From Lactobacillus sp. ESL0679 (GTDB taxonomy: Bacteria; Bacillota; Bacilli; Lactobacillales; Lactobacillaceae): a stretch of 64,000 bases of DNA. Below the pieces are notes generated by a model, which made no database searches, had not been told where the DNA came from, and saw only the letters and a program-made list of their open reading frames with translations. A program made the position numbers and the translations under genes. Shown here piece after piece: positions 56,056 to 63,467 of this stretch. Positions within the stretch are counted from its first letter, which is position 1. Each line of letters begins with the position of its first letter. The stretch covers positions 44,219 to 108,218 of the forward strand of contig NZ_JAQTIG010000008.1 in NCBI RefSeq assembly GCF_029433515.1, given 5' to 3'.

Positions 56056-56346
56056 TTGAACTTAATAGAGGTTCTTGCTCGTTTAAAATATTTGGTTGCA
56101 AAAGATCAATTTTGTTTGCTAAATAGGCGAGCAAGAAGGGCTCAAGCTGTAACCTCTGCTTTAGCTAAGGAAATTGTTAAGCAGCTTAGTATAGAAGATT
56201 TTCGTAGTTTTGAAGAAGATAGAGATCGTATTGGTGAATATCTTTGGATATTTCAAACGGAATATGGTGAAGTCTATTATTTGAAATTTAAATTTGTTGA
56301 AAATAATCAAAGAGTAAAATTTATTAGTTTTCACCTTTCAAATTAG
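56056..56346 (+). CDS. putative MqsR-like toxin
   Basis: Small soluble protein of 96 residues preceding an HTH-Panacea antitoxin gene. Its second half (EIVKQLSIEDFRSFEED, IGEYLWIFQTEYGEVYYLKFKF and a final ISFHL) follows the MqsR ribonuclease pattern in which a Ser-x-x-Asp-Phe stretch is followed by a Tyr-x-Lys strand. The start is TTG with GGAGG nine bases before. It ends 20 bases before the antitoxin. RNase activity is inferred; the distance to canonical MqsR is large. Confidence 0.6.
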   Translation: MNLIEVLARLKYLVAKDQFCLLNRRARRAQAVTSALAKEIVKQLSIEDFRSFEEDRDRIGEYLWIFQTEYGEVYYLKFKFVENNQRVKFISFHLSN

Positions 56347-56366
56347 CGATTAGGAGGTATGAAATA

Positions 56367-57293
56367 ATGAATACATATATTAAAGATTATACAAATACGT
56401 TTATTATTCATAGTCACGAATATGAGGTTACTTCGCCAGCTAAATTCGATCAAGAAACAAATGAAGTAGTTTCTGATACTAAGTTAGATGATCAAGCCGT
56501 TGAAATTGCCAATTCGCTGTATCGTGAAGAATTCGGCTTGATATCTCCGCAAGATATAAAAAAATATCGCGCAAAGATTGGCCTTTCACAAAGAGAATTT
56601 GCCAAGTTGACAGGATTAAGTCCTAATACAGTTGCACTATATGAAACAGGAGCTTTCCCAACCAAAGCAAATAATAAGTTGTTAAAGCTGTTGTTTTCTG
56701 ATGATAACTTACTAGAAGAATTAGTTCAGCAAAATAAGCGAACGCTTTCTGACGTAATTATTAAAAAGACAAATAATTATTTGCAATCTAAAGAAGAATT
56801 AATTACTAATACAAGTGTAAAACCTAAATTTAATTCAGTTCAACTTACTAATTGGTATCGTGTTACAAATTATTTTGCTGCACAGGCAGATGAGAATGTT
56901 GAGCATTTAACACAAATGAAAGTATTAAAATTATTGTATTTTGCGTACGGACGTTATGGTGCTCGTTCTGCATCAAATTTGTTTTTGTCACCAATTTTGG
57001 CATTAGCTTATGGTCCGGTAGTTAAAGAAGTTCATGAAAAATTTAATGGGCAAAAAGATTTAATTGCGAATGGCCTCAATGATAAGGCATTTGCTGATTT
57101 TTCTGAAATTGCTAAGGATGCTGAAATTACTGGTATATTAAATGAGATTTTGCAAGATTATGGCAATCAAACAGCTTATAGTCTAAGCAAGATAACACAT
57201 CAACTAGGTTCGCCATGGTCATTAACTGAAAAAGGTAAGATTATTAATCCTAATTCGATTATAGAAACATTTAGTCGTGGAATTGAATGGTAA
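56367..57293 (+). CDS. HTH-Panacea (SocA-like, DUF4065) antitoxin
   Basis: Soluble protein of 308 residues. The N terminus carries a short segment, then an MqsA-like XRE HTH (KIGLSQREFAKLTGLSPNTVALYETG, read as two parts here), and the C-terminal half is the Panacea/DUF4065 domain (MKVLKLLYFAYGRYGARS, LALAYGPVVKEVHEKF). Panacea domains neutralise many unrelated toxins. It follows the MqsR-like gene with a GGAGG site and probably represses the pair through the palindrome at 55980. Flanked by inverted terminators. Confidence 0.8.
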   Translation: MNTYIKDYTNTFIIHSHEYEVTSPAKFDQETNEVVSDTKLDDQAVEIANSLYREEFGLISPQDIKKYRAKIGLSQREFAKLTGLSPNTVALYETGAFPTKANNKLLKLLFSDDNLLEELVQQNKRTLSDVIIKKTNNYLQSKEELITNTSVKPKFNSVQLTNWYRVTNYFAAQADENVEHLTQMKVLKLLYFAYGRYGARSASNLFLSPILALAYGPVVKEVHEKFNGQKDLIANGLNDKAFADFSEIAKDAEITGILNEILQDYGNQTAYSLSKITHQLGSPWSLTEKGKIINPNSIIETFSRGIEW

Positions 57294-57299
57294 AGCCCT

Positions 57300-57337
57300 A
57301 AAACCCAGCTTCTGCATGTGCAGGGGCTGGGCTTTTT
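57300..57337. terminator. terminator after the Panacea gene, second of the inverted pair
   Basis: AAAACCCAGC...GCTGGGCTTTTT with inner CTGCA / TGCAG; an inverted near-copy of the hairpin at 55931-55967. Confidence 0.88.
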
Positions 57338-57358
57338 GTTTGACTTTAATTATTTAAC

Positions 57359-57376
57359 TGTACAAAAAAGTGTACA
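57359..57376 (+). promoter_or_regulatory. TGTACA operator pair before yefM-like gene
   Basis: TGTACA-N6-TGTACA, the core of YefM operators in known yefM-yoeB loci. It overlaps a TACAAT -10 box (57373-57378). Confidence 0.7.
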
Positions 57377-57405
57377 ATATTTAAAAATGAAGATGAGGTG
57401 ATTTT

Positions 57406-57699
57406 ATGGAAACTCTAAATCAAACTTATTTTAGAAACAATATTAAAGCTTGTTTAGATCAAGTGAACGATCATGACGAAGTGATTTATATTACAAGACC
57501 TAAGAATAAAGCGGCTGTGGTGATTTCTGCGGAAAAGATGGCAGAGCTGGAATTAATGGAACAATATACTAAAGCTCCAGAAGGCTCGATTGATAAGGGG
57601 ATTGCGGAAGATAAGTTAATTCAGATGGGTGTGTTGCCAGAATCTCCCGAAGTCAATGATAATAATTGGAATGAATTTTGGAATCAATTTAAAAAATGA
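57406..57699 (+). CDS. yefM: YefM/Phd family antitoxin
   Basis: 97-residue antitoxin. The N-terminal Phd/YefM fold shows FRNNIKACLDQVNDHDEVIYITRP split over two strands, then KNKAAVVISAEKMAEL; the C-terminal acidic Asn/Trp tail would wrap the toxin. It overlaps the start of the damaged toxin gene by ATGA, and TGTACA repeats upstream fit self-repression. The cognate toxin carries a stop at codon 25, so the antitoxin may now act alone. Confidence 0.85.
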   Translation: METLNQTYFRNNIKACLDQVNDHDEVIYITRPKNKAAVVISAEKMAELELMEQYTKAPEGSIDKGIAEDKLIQMGVLPESPEVNDNNWNEFWNQFKK

Positions 57700-58049
57700 A
57701 AAAGTTGGCGTTTCACTATACGAACAGTTTTAGAATTAATTTAAAAAGGTTAGCCATGCTAGATTCTTAAATTGTTGATGAAGTAATGGCTGCCATAGAA
57801 ATATTACGCGAAGATCATCAGCTACCTGATGAATTTGATGATCATCCGTTATCGAGACAGTTAGAAGGCTATCGTGATTTTCATGTTCGTGATACGCCTA
57901 AGGGTAATTTACCTTCCGAAAGTAATGATGTAGTTGTCGTGTACCGAATTGATGAGAATAAGTTAACAATCGTTGCAATTAATATTGGCTCTCATAGTAC
58001 TCTTTTTGGTGGTAATAAGTCTTCTAAAAAATATCGTAAAAATAACTAA
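57696..58049 (+). pseudogene. YafQ/RelE-type toxin gene with in-frame stop
   Basis: The frame opening at the ATGA overlap reads MKKLAFHYTNSFRINLKRLA, then a TAA at 57768-57770 (codon 25), and resumes in the same frame to 58049. The rest carries the YafQ-like core DHPLSRQLEGYRDFHV and the end VVVYRI..INIGSHSTLFG with the catalytic-region His and Phe. A restart at ATG 57786 is possible but would lack the first helix. RNase activity is therefore probably lost, unless read-through or restart occurs. Confidence 0.85.
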
Positions 58050-58086
58050 AACCAGTCACTGCTCTAGTAGCAGTGGCTGGTTTTTA
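58049..58086 (+). terminator. terminator after yefM and toxin remnant
   Basis: Stem AAACCAGTCACTGCT / AGCAGTGGCTGGTTT with T run. Confidence 0.85.
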
Positions 58087-58186
58087 GCTTTAGTTAAATT
58101 TATTCAGGTAAGTCAATGCAACTAAAAAATGTGTTAATATAATTAGTAAAATGGTAGTAAATTAAATTAGTTGGAAGTTTGCAATA

Positions 58187-58498
58187 ATGGAAAAAGGCAA
58201 GACCACAATTAGAGAACAATTATTGACAGAGCGCGCCTATAAGATTGGTTGGTTGATTGCGCTAGGTGAACTAGTAATAATTTTAGTTTTAGCAATTTTC
58301 AAAAAGCTCGATTTAGGTGCTGACGTTTTAGTATTGCTCTTATTGAGCTTGATGGATTTGTTTACTACCTTTTTTCAGAAGCACCACATTACTTTTATTA
58401 TCAGCCTACTATTAGGTGTAGTGTTAGCCATAGTCATTTGTATTATTCTGTTTGTTGGGATAATTTGGCTTTCGGGTAATATGATTTTTACAAAATAA
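58187..58498 (+). CDS. small membrane protein, unknown
   Basis: 103-residue protein with a charged N terminus and three hydrophobic segments (about residues 20-40, 45-62 and 68-98). No recognised domain. A weak GGAAG site precedes the ATG. It stands alone between two terminators, next to the Rgg gene. It may be an orphan immunity or transport accessory, but nothing shows this directly. Confidence 0.6.
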   Translation: MEKGKTTIREQLLTERAYKIGWLIALGELVIILVLAIFKKLDLGADVLVLLLLSLMDLFTTFFQKHHITFIISLLLGVVLAIVICIILFVGIIWLSGNMIFTK

Positions 58499-58506
58499 TA
58501 AGATGT

Positions 58507-58550
58507 AAAAAAGTCAACTGCTGTTGTTGAGACAGTAGTTGACTTTTTTA
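58507..58550. terminator. bidirectional terminator between the small membrane gene and rgg
   Basis: Stem AAAAAAGTCAACT / AGTTGACTTTTTT with inner CTGT / ACAG, between convergent genes. Confidence 0.88.
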
Positions 58551-59393
58551 GTTTATATTAGAATTATGAGCTTTAAATTCTTCAATTTCGTCACGGATCC
58601 CTTGGGCAAAATAGTCAGCGCCAATTTCTTCAAGTAAGTCAGCAAAGTATCGAGTAGTCCGATAATCTCGTTTGCAAAGTGCCAATTCAGCTTTACAGAT
58701 AATTAATTTATCATATTGACCAAGCTCTTGTGCAATGGTGATTGCTTGTTTTAGAGCTTCTTGTGCAAGAAAAATTTTTTGCTGATCAACTTGAAAATTA
58801 GCTTGATTAATTAGGACAGTACATTTTATTGACTTTAAAAAAGGATAGTAATTATCAATTATATTAATAATTTTACTAATAATATCCATATTAGTTTGAT
58901 AGTCAAAAGCATAAGAAATCATGTTTAATAGGTAAATGTCAGTAATTGTCAAAATTTTAATCTTAGATAAGTAATTATTCCAAATAGGTTGAACCAATTT
59001 TTTAGTTTTAGACAAGCCATGAGGTTTATTTAATAAAAGACTCGCACGTAGGATTCTAATGATACGCTCAATATCACCATCACTTTTGACTGTTAAACAT
59101 TCATTTAAAAGCTGCTCAATCTTATCGGTATCCATACTACTTTCTAAACTTAAAAGTTGATATAGAATATGTTGTTTGGCTGTAGGTTGATAGTCGTGCA
59201 TAATGTATTCAAATTCAGCTAGGCTAACGTTCAAGCGAGCAATCATTTCATTGGCATTTTCTCTTGAAGGAGATACAGTTCCAGCTTCAATTTTAGATAA
59301 TGTACTACGATCAAATAATCCTTTAGCAAGTGTTTCTTGACTAATTGAGCGCGATTTACGTAATTTCTTAACAGTAGTACCAAATGTTTTCAT
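58548..59393 (-). CDS. rgg: Rgg/GadR/MutR family regulator
   Basis: 281-residue regulator with an N-terminal XRE HTH (KLRKSRSISQETLAKGLFD, STLSKIEAGTVSPSRENA) and a long all-helical TPR-like C-terminal domain. Rgg proteins bind short secreted hydrophobic peptides that are re-imported, and switch on nearby genes. Start ATG 59393 is chosen over 59411 because GGAAGG lies just upstream. It is divergent from a 16-codon gene and a secreted protein gene, the usual place for its peptide and target. Confidence 0.9.
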   Translation of the reverse strand: MKTFGTTVKKLRKSRSISQETLAKGLFDRSTLSKIEAGTVSPSRENANEMIARLNVSLAEFEYIMHDYQPTAKQHILYQLLSLESSMDTDKIEQLLNECLTVKSDGDIERIIRILRASLLLNKPHGLSKTKKLVQPIWNNYLSKIKILTITDIYLLNMISYAFDYQTNMDIISKIINIIDNYYPFLKSIKCTVLINQANFQVDQQKIFLAQEALKQAITIAQELGQYDKLIICKAELALCKRDYRTTRYFADLLEEIGADYFAQGIRDEIEEFKAHNSNIN

Positions 59394-59426
59394 AAATATT
59401 TCCTTCCACATATGCTATTTATTTTT

Positions 59427-59455
59427 ATTATTGCATAAATAAATTTGCGATTCAA
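59427..59455 (-). promoter_or_regulatory. rgg promoter
   Basis: Minus strand TTGAAT, 17-base spacer, AATAAT. Confidence 0.6.
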
Positions 59456-59489
59456 TTTATAATTTACATACATAATGTTCAAAATTTGC
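59441..59489. promoter_or_regulatory. AAATTTGC direct repeats, possible Rgg operator
   Basis: AAATTTGC occurs at 59441-59448 and 59482-59489, 41 bases apart (about four helical turns), between the divergent rgg and peptide genes. Rgg binding is inferred from position. Confidence 0.35.
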
Positions 59490-59535
59490 ACACTTTTAAC
59501 GAATTAAAAATGATAATCTAAATATGAAGCATAAA

Positions 59536-59549
59536 TAAAAGCGCTTTAT
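59536..59549 (+). promoter_or_regulatory. AAAGCGCTTT dyad before the 16-codon gene
   Basis: TAAAAGCGCTTTAT has a perfect 10-base core dyad and matches a cre site at 11 of 14 positions, though the outer G and C/A differ. It lies in the leader of the peptide gene and could be a CcpA or other operator. Confidence 0.35.
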
Positions 59550-59587
59550 TTAATGTCTATAAGTTTTATTAAAAGAAAGGAGAAGTT

Positions 59588-59638
59588 ATGGATCAATTAT
59601 TTAGATTTGTTTTTTTACTTTTTCGTAAATTAAGTTAG
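59588..59638 (+). CDS. 16-residue hydrophobic peptide, candidate Rgg signal peptide
   Basis: MDQLFRFVFLLFRKLS, with a very strong ribosome site AAAGGAGAAG four bases before ATG. It lies divergent to rgg and 34 bases before the secreted protein gene. Short hydrophobic peptides next to rgg genes act as pheromones in streptococci; this one lacks a Lys-rich N terminus, so it is nearer to a leaderless signal (such as the SIP peptide of the RopB system) or to an amphipathic membrane-active peptide with net positive charge. Expression and role are inferred. Confidence 0.6.
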   Translation: MDQLFRFVFLLFRKLS

Positions 59639-59672
59639 TAATGAATAGTTTTTTGTAAAGGAGAAATTTATT

Positions 59673-60215
59673 ATGAAGAAACTAAATACTGCAAAGGTTG
59701 TAACAGCTTTGTCAGCTTGTTTAATTATGGGAAGTACAATTTTACCTGCAAGTACAACCTTTGCTGCAGAAATGGATAATCAACAATCGGTTGTTTCAAG
59801 TAGTAATACTGTTAAACAAGATGTAACTAAAACTATTTCTAACAGAGAAATGTTTAAGTCACTTGAAGCTCAAGGTGTAGATGTTAAGGGTATTCTAGGT
59901 GAAAAAGGGTATCAAGAAGCCTTAGCTCAAGATCTTATGCGTCATGGTGGAACATATATTAAAACCCATAAACATGGCTTTACTATTTATTTAAATAGTG
60001 CAATAGTAAAAATCTTGGTTTGGGGCGGTGCTACAGCAGCCAGTTCTGTTGTTGGATCATTATTGTCTTCAGTAGGCCTTGAAGGATTAGGAGCAACTGC
60101 TATTACTCGAATTGTAAAATCAGTAATAAAAGGTTCTGCAAGTAAGGCATCAAAACGAGGAGTTTATGTCAGCTTTAGTAATAGAGGTAGTTACGTTAGC
60201 TGGGGTTACCAATAA
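59673..60215 (+). CDS. secreted bacteriocin-like hydrophobic protein
   Basis: 180-residue precursor. The Sec signal peptide ends at about TTFAA-EM. A propeptide-like Gln/Ser/Lys region leads to a mature part with HGGTYIKTHKHGFTIYLN, a Gly/Ala/Ser-rich hydrophobic centre (VWGGATAASSVVGSLLSS, VGLEGLGATAITRIVKSV) and an aromatic end VYVSFSNRGSYVSWGYQ. The order of a beta-like aromatic piece, a glycine-rich membrane-active core and a final WGYQ recalls secreted bacteriocin-like peptides of streptococci and lactobacilli. A TAAAGGAG site is strong. Downstream genes fit immunity and ABC export. Activity is inferred. Confidence 0.65.
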   Translation: MKKLNTAKVVTALSACLIMGSTILPASTTFAAEMDNQQSVVSSSNTVKQDVTKTISNREMFKSLEAQGVDVKGILGEKGYQEALAQDLMRHGGTYIKTHKHGFTIYLNSAIVKILVWGGATAASSVVGSLLSSVGLEGLGATAITRIVKSVIKGSASKASKRGVYVSFSNRGSYVSWGYQ

Positions 60216-60256
60216 ATAGATTATTTGTGAATAACAGATAGAATGGAATGATTCAA

Positions 60257-60502
60257 ATGAATACTATTAGAAATTATATTGCAAAAAATAGGCTAAAATA
60301 TCTTGAAAAGTCCAAAAAACAGAAAAGATGGAATTTCATTTTTACTTTTATCTATTTTGGAATAATTACAGCAATTTGTCAGGCTTGGGGTAGTCAAATA
60401 ACTGGATTACTGGAAAATGCTTTGTTTGCTGTAATGGGTGGTATTGGCTATGTGTTGCTTTTAAAAATTGCTGATCATTTGTATCTTAAGTTTATTCAAT
60501 AA
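60257..60502 (+). CDS. small membrane protein, candidate immunity protein
   Basis: 81-residue protein with a basic N terminus (NRLKYLEKSKKQKRWN) and two hydrophobic helices (IFTFIYFGIITAICQAWG and ALFAVMGGIGYVLLLKIAD). Small membrane proteins of this shape directly after bacteriocin genes often give self-protection. ATG 60257 is preferred to 60248 because GGA lies nine bases before it, but the ribosome site is weak. No domain is recognised, so the role is from context. Confidence 0.55.
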   Translation: MNTIRNYIAKNRLKYLEKSKKQKRWNFIFTFIYFGIITAICQAWGSQITGLLENALFAVMGGIGYVLLLKIADHLYLKFIQ

Positions 60503-60675
60503 ATATTTATTCATAATTTTTAACATAGTAGATAGAAGTATAGATTGCTTCTATCTACTTTTTGATATTGTTAGTATTTATTAAAATCGCTTTATATTTT
60601 ATTAGTATTATGGTATATATTAGGTTAATTAACTAATTTTTATATTATTTATATCTTCAATATATGGAGAACTAC

Positions 60676-62682
60676 ATGCTGAGAAAAATCAAAATCTTTC
60701 TTTGTGCAATAATTGCAGTGACGATCGTTGCAATGTTATCAGAAACGCTGCAGTCGTATGATAATGAATCCTTACCGAATAATCCGACAATTATTGAAGT
60801 TGGTGTTAAGCCTGTAAAGAAACACTACGAACTTAACAATACAAATAAGAATGGTACCAAGGCTGTCTTTTTCGACAAATTAACCAAATTTGTCAAATCT
60901 AAAAATATTTCACTTAAGAAGTTACGTGTTAATAGTTTTAACAATCAGAAAAGCAAGGTAATCTATAATTTTAATAAGAAACAGAACGACTTTTCGCTCT
61001 ATCGCAATGCGCGTGTTAAGCAATTAACTAAAAAAGAACTTAACTTAGAAGATATTTTTGGTATTTATTGTACTAATGCACACGGTGATTCTTTAGCAGC
61101 TCTAACTGGTTATCTGAGGGCGCAAGGATTAATAATCCAAGTTAGTGATAATTCATTGTCAGTTAAAACATTATTGATGGTGGTACTATCTAATATTTCG
61201 GAGTCGCTAATAGTAATTTTTGCTAGTGTAATCGGTATCTTATTTATTATTATGTTGCTAGAAAAGATTTACCGCTTTAAAGCTTATGCGGCAATGAAGA
61301 TTAATGGTCTCAGTAATTGGCAAATGATTAAGCGTGACTTTAATGCCCAAGCAAAATTATTAGGTATCAGTCTACTTTTAATCATTGGCGCAATCGTTAT
61401 TTGGGTACTGCATGAATTGACCTATGCGGGCTGCTTGCTGTTCCTGCGTTATGCTGTCGGGATAATCTTAATAATCTATCTTGGATTTTTCATATTAGAT
61501 ATTTTATCTTATGGCGTATTGGTCTTGCTAGAACCATATCAAGCGATTAAGGGTTCCGAAAAGTCGCACTCATTTGTGGTTATTGGTTATCTTTTGAAAC
61601 TGATTTTGCTAGCTTTAGTGGTAGTAAATTCGGTAACACTTAATAATCATCTTCAAACCTATGCGCGCGATACAAAGATTATTGAGAAGTGGCAAGCTAA
61701 CAAAGAGATGTATTCTCTTGGGCTTAACTGGAACGATCAAAATCGTGAGGAAAATAAGTCGGTTGAACGATCAGGTCATCAATTGATCGTTCAAGCAAGA
61801 GATGTAATTATCTCTGATAATTCTGAGATGTTTCATCCAGCACCTCGTTCTACTGATCCAGAAAATGGTAATGTAATCATTGCAAATGATAATTTTATCA
61901 AGCAAAGTAATCTTCGTCCGCAAGGGTTAAAAATTGACACTAAAAAAATCACAATGCTTGTACCTCATAATCGCCTAGATCAAGCGTCGCGGGCTAAAAA
62001 ACAACTGATTGAACTTATTAAGTTTCAACGTAAGCTGCCTAATTATTATCAACAGAAGCGCTTTCCTGAAATTGAAGTAAAGGCGATTGCTAGCGGACAA
62101 AAACTGTTTAACTATACGGTGGGTGATGAAATTACGTCTTCTGTATCTGTCAATCCGATTATTATTGTGATTAATAAGAAAGTATTTTCAGATGATTATT
62201 ATACAGCGGCAAGTACTCGAACGATGGTTCAGTTTCCACATCTTCGGCAACTTAGAAAATTAATACAGCGGTTTAAATTAACTCCTTACTTAGTAGGAAT
62301 AATCAGTGAGCGTTCACAATTGTCAGATTATAACATGCAAGCTAGTAGAGAACTTTTAATGCTAACAGTGACAACTGTTTTGTCATTATTGCAGATGATT
62401 TTTATTATTTTATTTGTGACCTCCACCTTTTTACAAAATGAGCGCCATAAAATGGCCGTTACTAAAGTGTTTGGTAAATCTAACATTAAACTAACCGGAC
62501 TATTTTTACTTGCTAATCTGGGGATGGATGTCCTTGTGATTATGCTGGTTTTATTTAAATTAAATGCTATTAATTTACTGATGTTTGCCAGCGGGTATTT
62601 ACTATTAGAAGGATTGATAATTTGGCTAACTTGCTGGCACGCAGAACATAATTTATTAGTAACACTTAATCACGGAAACTAG
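60676..62682 (+). CDS. bacteriocin-associated integral membrane protein (DUF1430, FtsX-like)
   Basis: 668-residue membrane protein. One N-terminal helix (KIFLCAIIAVTIVAML), an outer domain, a block of about four helices (residues ~170-320), a large outer domain (~320-560), and three C-terminal helices follow the DUF1430 pattern seen next to lactococcin-972-type bacteriocins. ATG 60676 is chosen over 60664 because GGAGA lies between them. It ends 10 bases before the ATPase gene, with which it would form the export or self-protection ABC system. Confidence 0.8.
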   Translation: MLRKIKIFLCAIIAVTIVAMLSETLQSYDNESLPNNPTIIEVGVKPVKKHYELNNTNKNGTKAVFFDKLTKFVKSKNISLKKLRVNSFNNQKSKVIYNFNKKQNDFSLYRNARVKQLTKKELNLEDIFGIYCTNAHGDSLAALTGYLRAQGLIIQVSDNSLSVKTLLMVVLSNISESLIVIFASVIGILFIIMLLEKIYRFKAYAAMKINGLSNWQMIKRDFNAQAKLLGISLLLIIGAIVIWVLHELTYAGCLLFLRYAVGIILIIYLGFFILDILSYGVLVLLEPYQAIKGSEKSHSFVVIGYLLKLILLALVVVNSVTLNNHLQTYARDTKIIEKWQANKEMYSLGLNWNDQNREENKSVERSGHQLIVQARDVIISDNSEMFHPAPRSTDPENGNVIIANDNFIKQSNLRPQGLKIDTKKITMLVPHNRLDQASRAKKQLIELIKFQRKLPNYYQQKRFPEIEVKAIASGQKLFNYTVGDEITSSVSVNPIIIVINKKVFSDDYYTAASTRTMVQFPHLRQLRKLIQRFKLTPYLVGIISERSQLSDYNMQASRELLMLTVTTVLSLLQMIFIILFVTSTFLQNERHKMAVTKVFGKSNIKLTGLFLLANLGMDVLVIMLVLFKLNAINLLMFASGYLLLEGLIIWLTCWHAEHNLLVTLNHGN

Positions 62683-62692
62683 GAGCTAAAAG

Positions 62693-63364
62693 ATGATTAA
62701 AGTAGAAAAGCTTTCGAAGAAATTTAAACAAAAGACCATTTTTGACGATATTAATTGTAGTTTAGCAACTGGTAAAAGTTATGCCATTGTTGGCAAGAGC
62801 GGTGCGGGCAAGACAACATTTTTGAATATTTTAAGTGGCCTAGAAGCACCGACTTCTGGCAAGGTCATGATTGACGATATTACGGTAAATGCCAAGAATC
62901 AAAAGAAACTATATCGGGACTATTGTGGCTTTATTTTTCAGAATTTTGGCTTGATTGATACTGAAACAGTTAAGCAAAACTTAGACTTGGGCTTTGCTAA
63001 TCAAAAGTTATCGCGAGCTGAAAAAGAAGCCAAAATGAAAGCTGTTTTGAGTCATTTAGGGTTAGATTATTTGGATTCAAAACAAAAAATTTATACTTTA
63101 AGTGGGGGAGAGCAGCAGCGGATAGCGTTAGCCCGAATAATTCTAAAAAAGCCACAGGTGATTTTTGCGGATGAACCCACTGGGTCCCTTGATGCGGAAA
63201 ATGGCAAAGTGGTTTTGCATTCTTTACTCAATGACTTTGGCTCGGATGCAACTGTCATTATTGCAACCCATGCCCAAGAAGTCTGGCAGCAATGTGATTA
63301 TGTAATTACAATTGAAAATAAGCAAATTCAGTTAAGAGAAAATAATAACGTATCTTCTTGTTAA
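62693..63364 (+). CDS. ABC transporter ATPase (lactococcin 972-type export group)
   Basis: 223-residue ATPase with Walker A GKSGAGKTT near residue 35, Q-loop IFQNFGLIDTETV, signature LSGGEQQRIALA and Walker B VIFADEPTGSLDAENG. It pairs with the DUF1430 permease and belongs to the MacB/LolD-like family. GGAGCTAAAAG precedes its start. Substrate is probably the secreted 180-residue protein's product or another peptide, by context. Confidence 0.88.
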   Translation: MIKVEKLSKKFKQKTIFDDINCSLATGKSYAIVGKSGAGKTTFLNILSGLEAPTSGKVMIDDITVNAKNQKKLYRDYCGFIFQNFGLIDTETVKQNLDLGFANQKLSRAEKEAKMKAVLSHLGLDYLDSKQKIYTLSGGEQQRIALARIILKKPQVIFADEPTGSLDAENGKVVLHSLLNDFGSDATVIIATHAQEVWQQCDYVITIENKQIQLRENNNVSSC

Positions 63365-63467
63365 AAATTCTGCAAGGTATTGACAATATAGTGTGAACAT
63401 GTTATTTTGATTATGCTTAATACTGTATTATTAATATAGAACACTTGAATTGATAACGGAGATCAAA

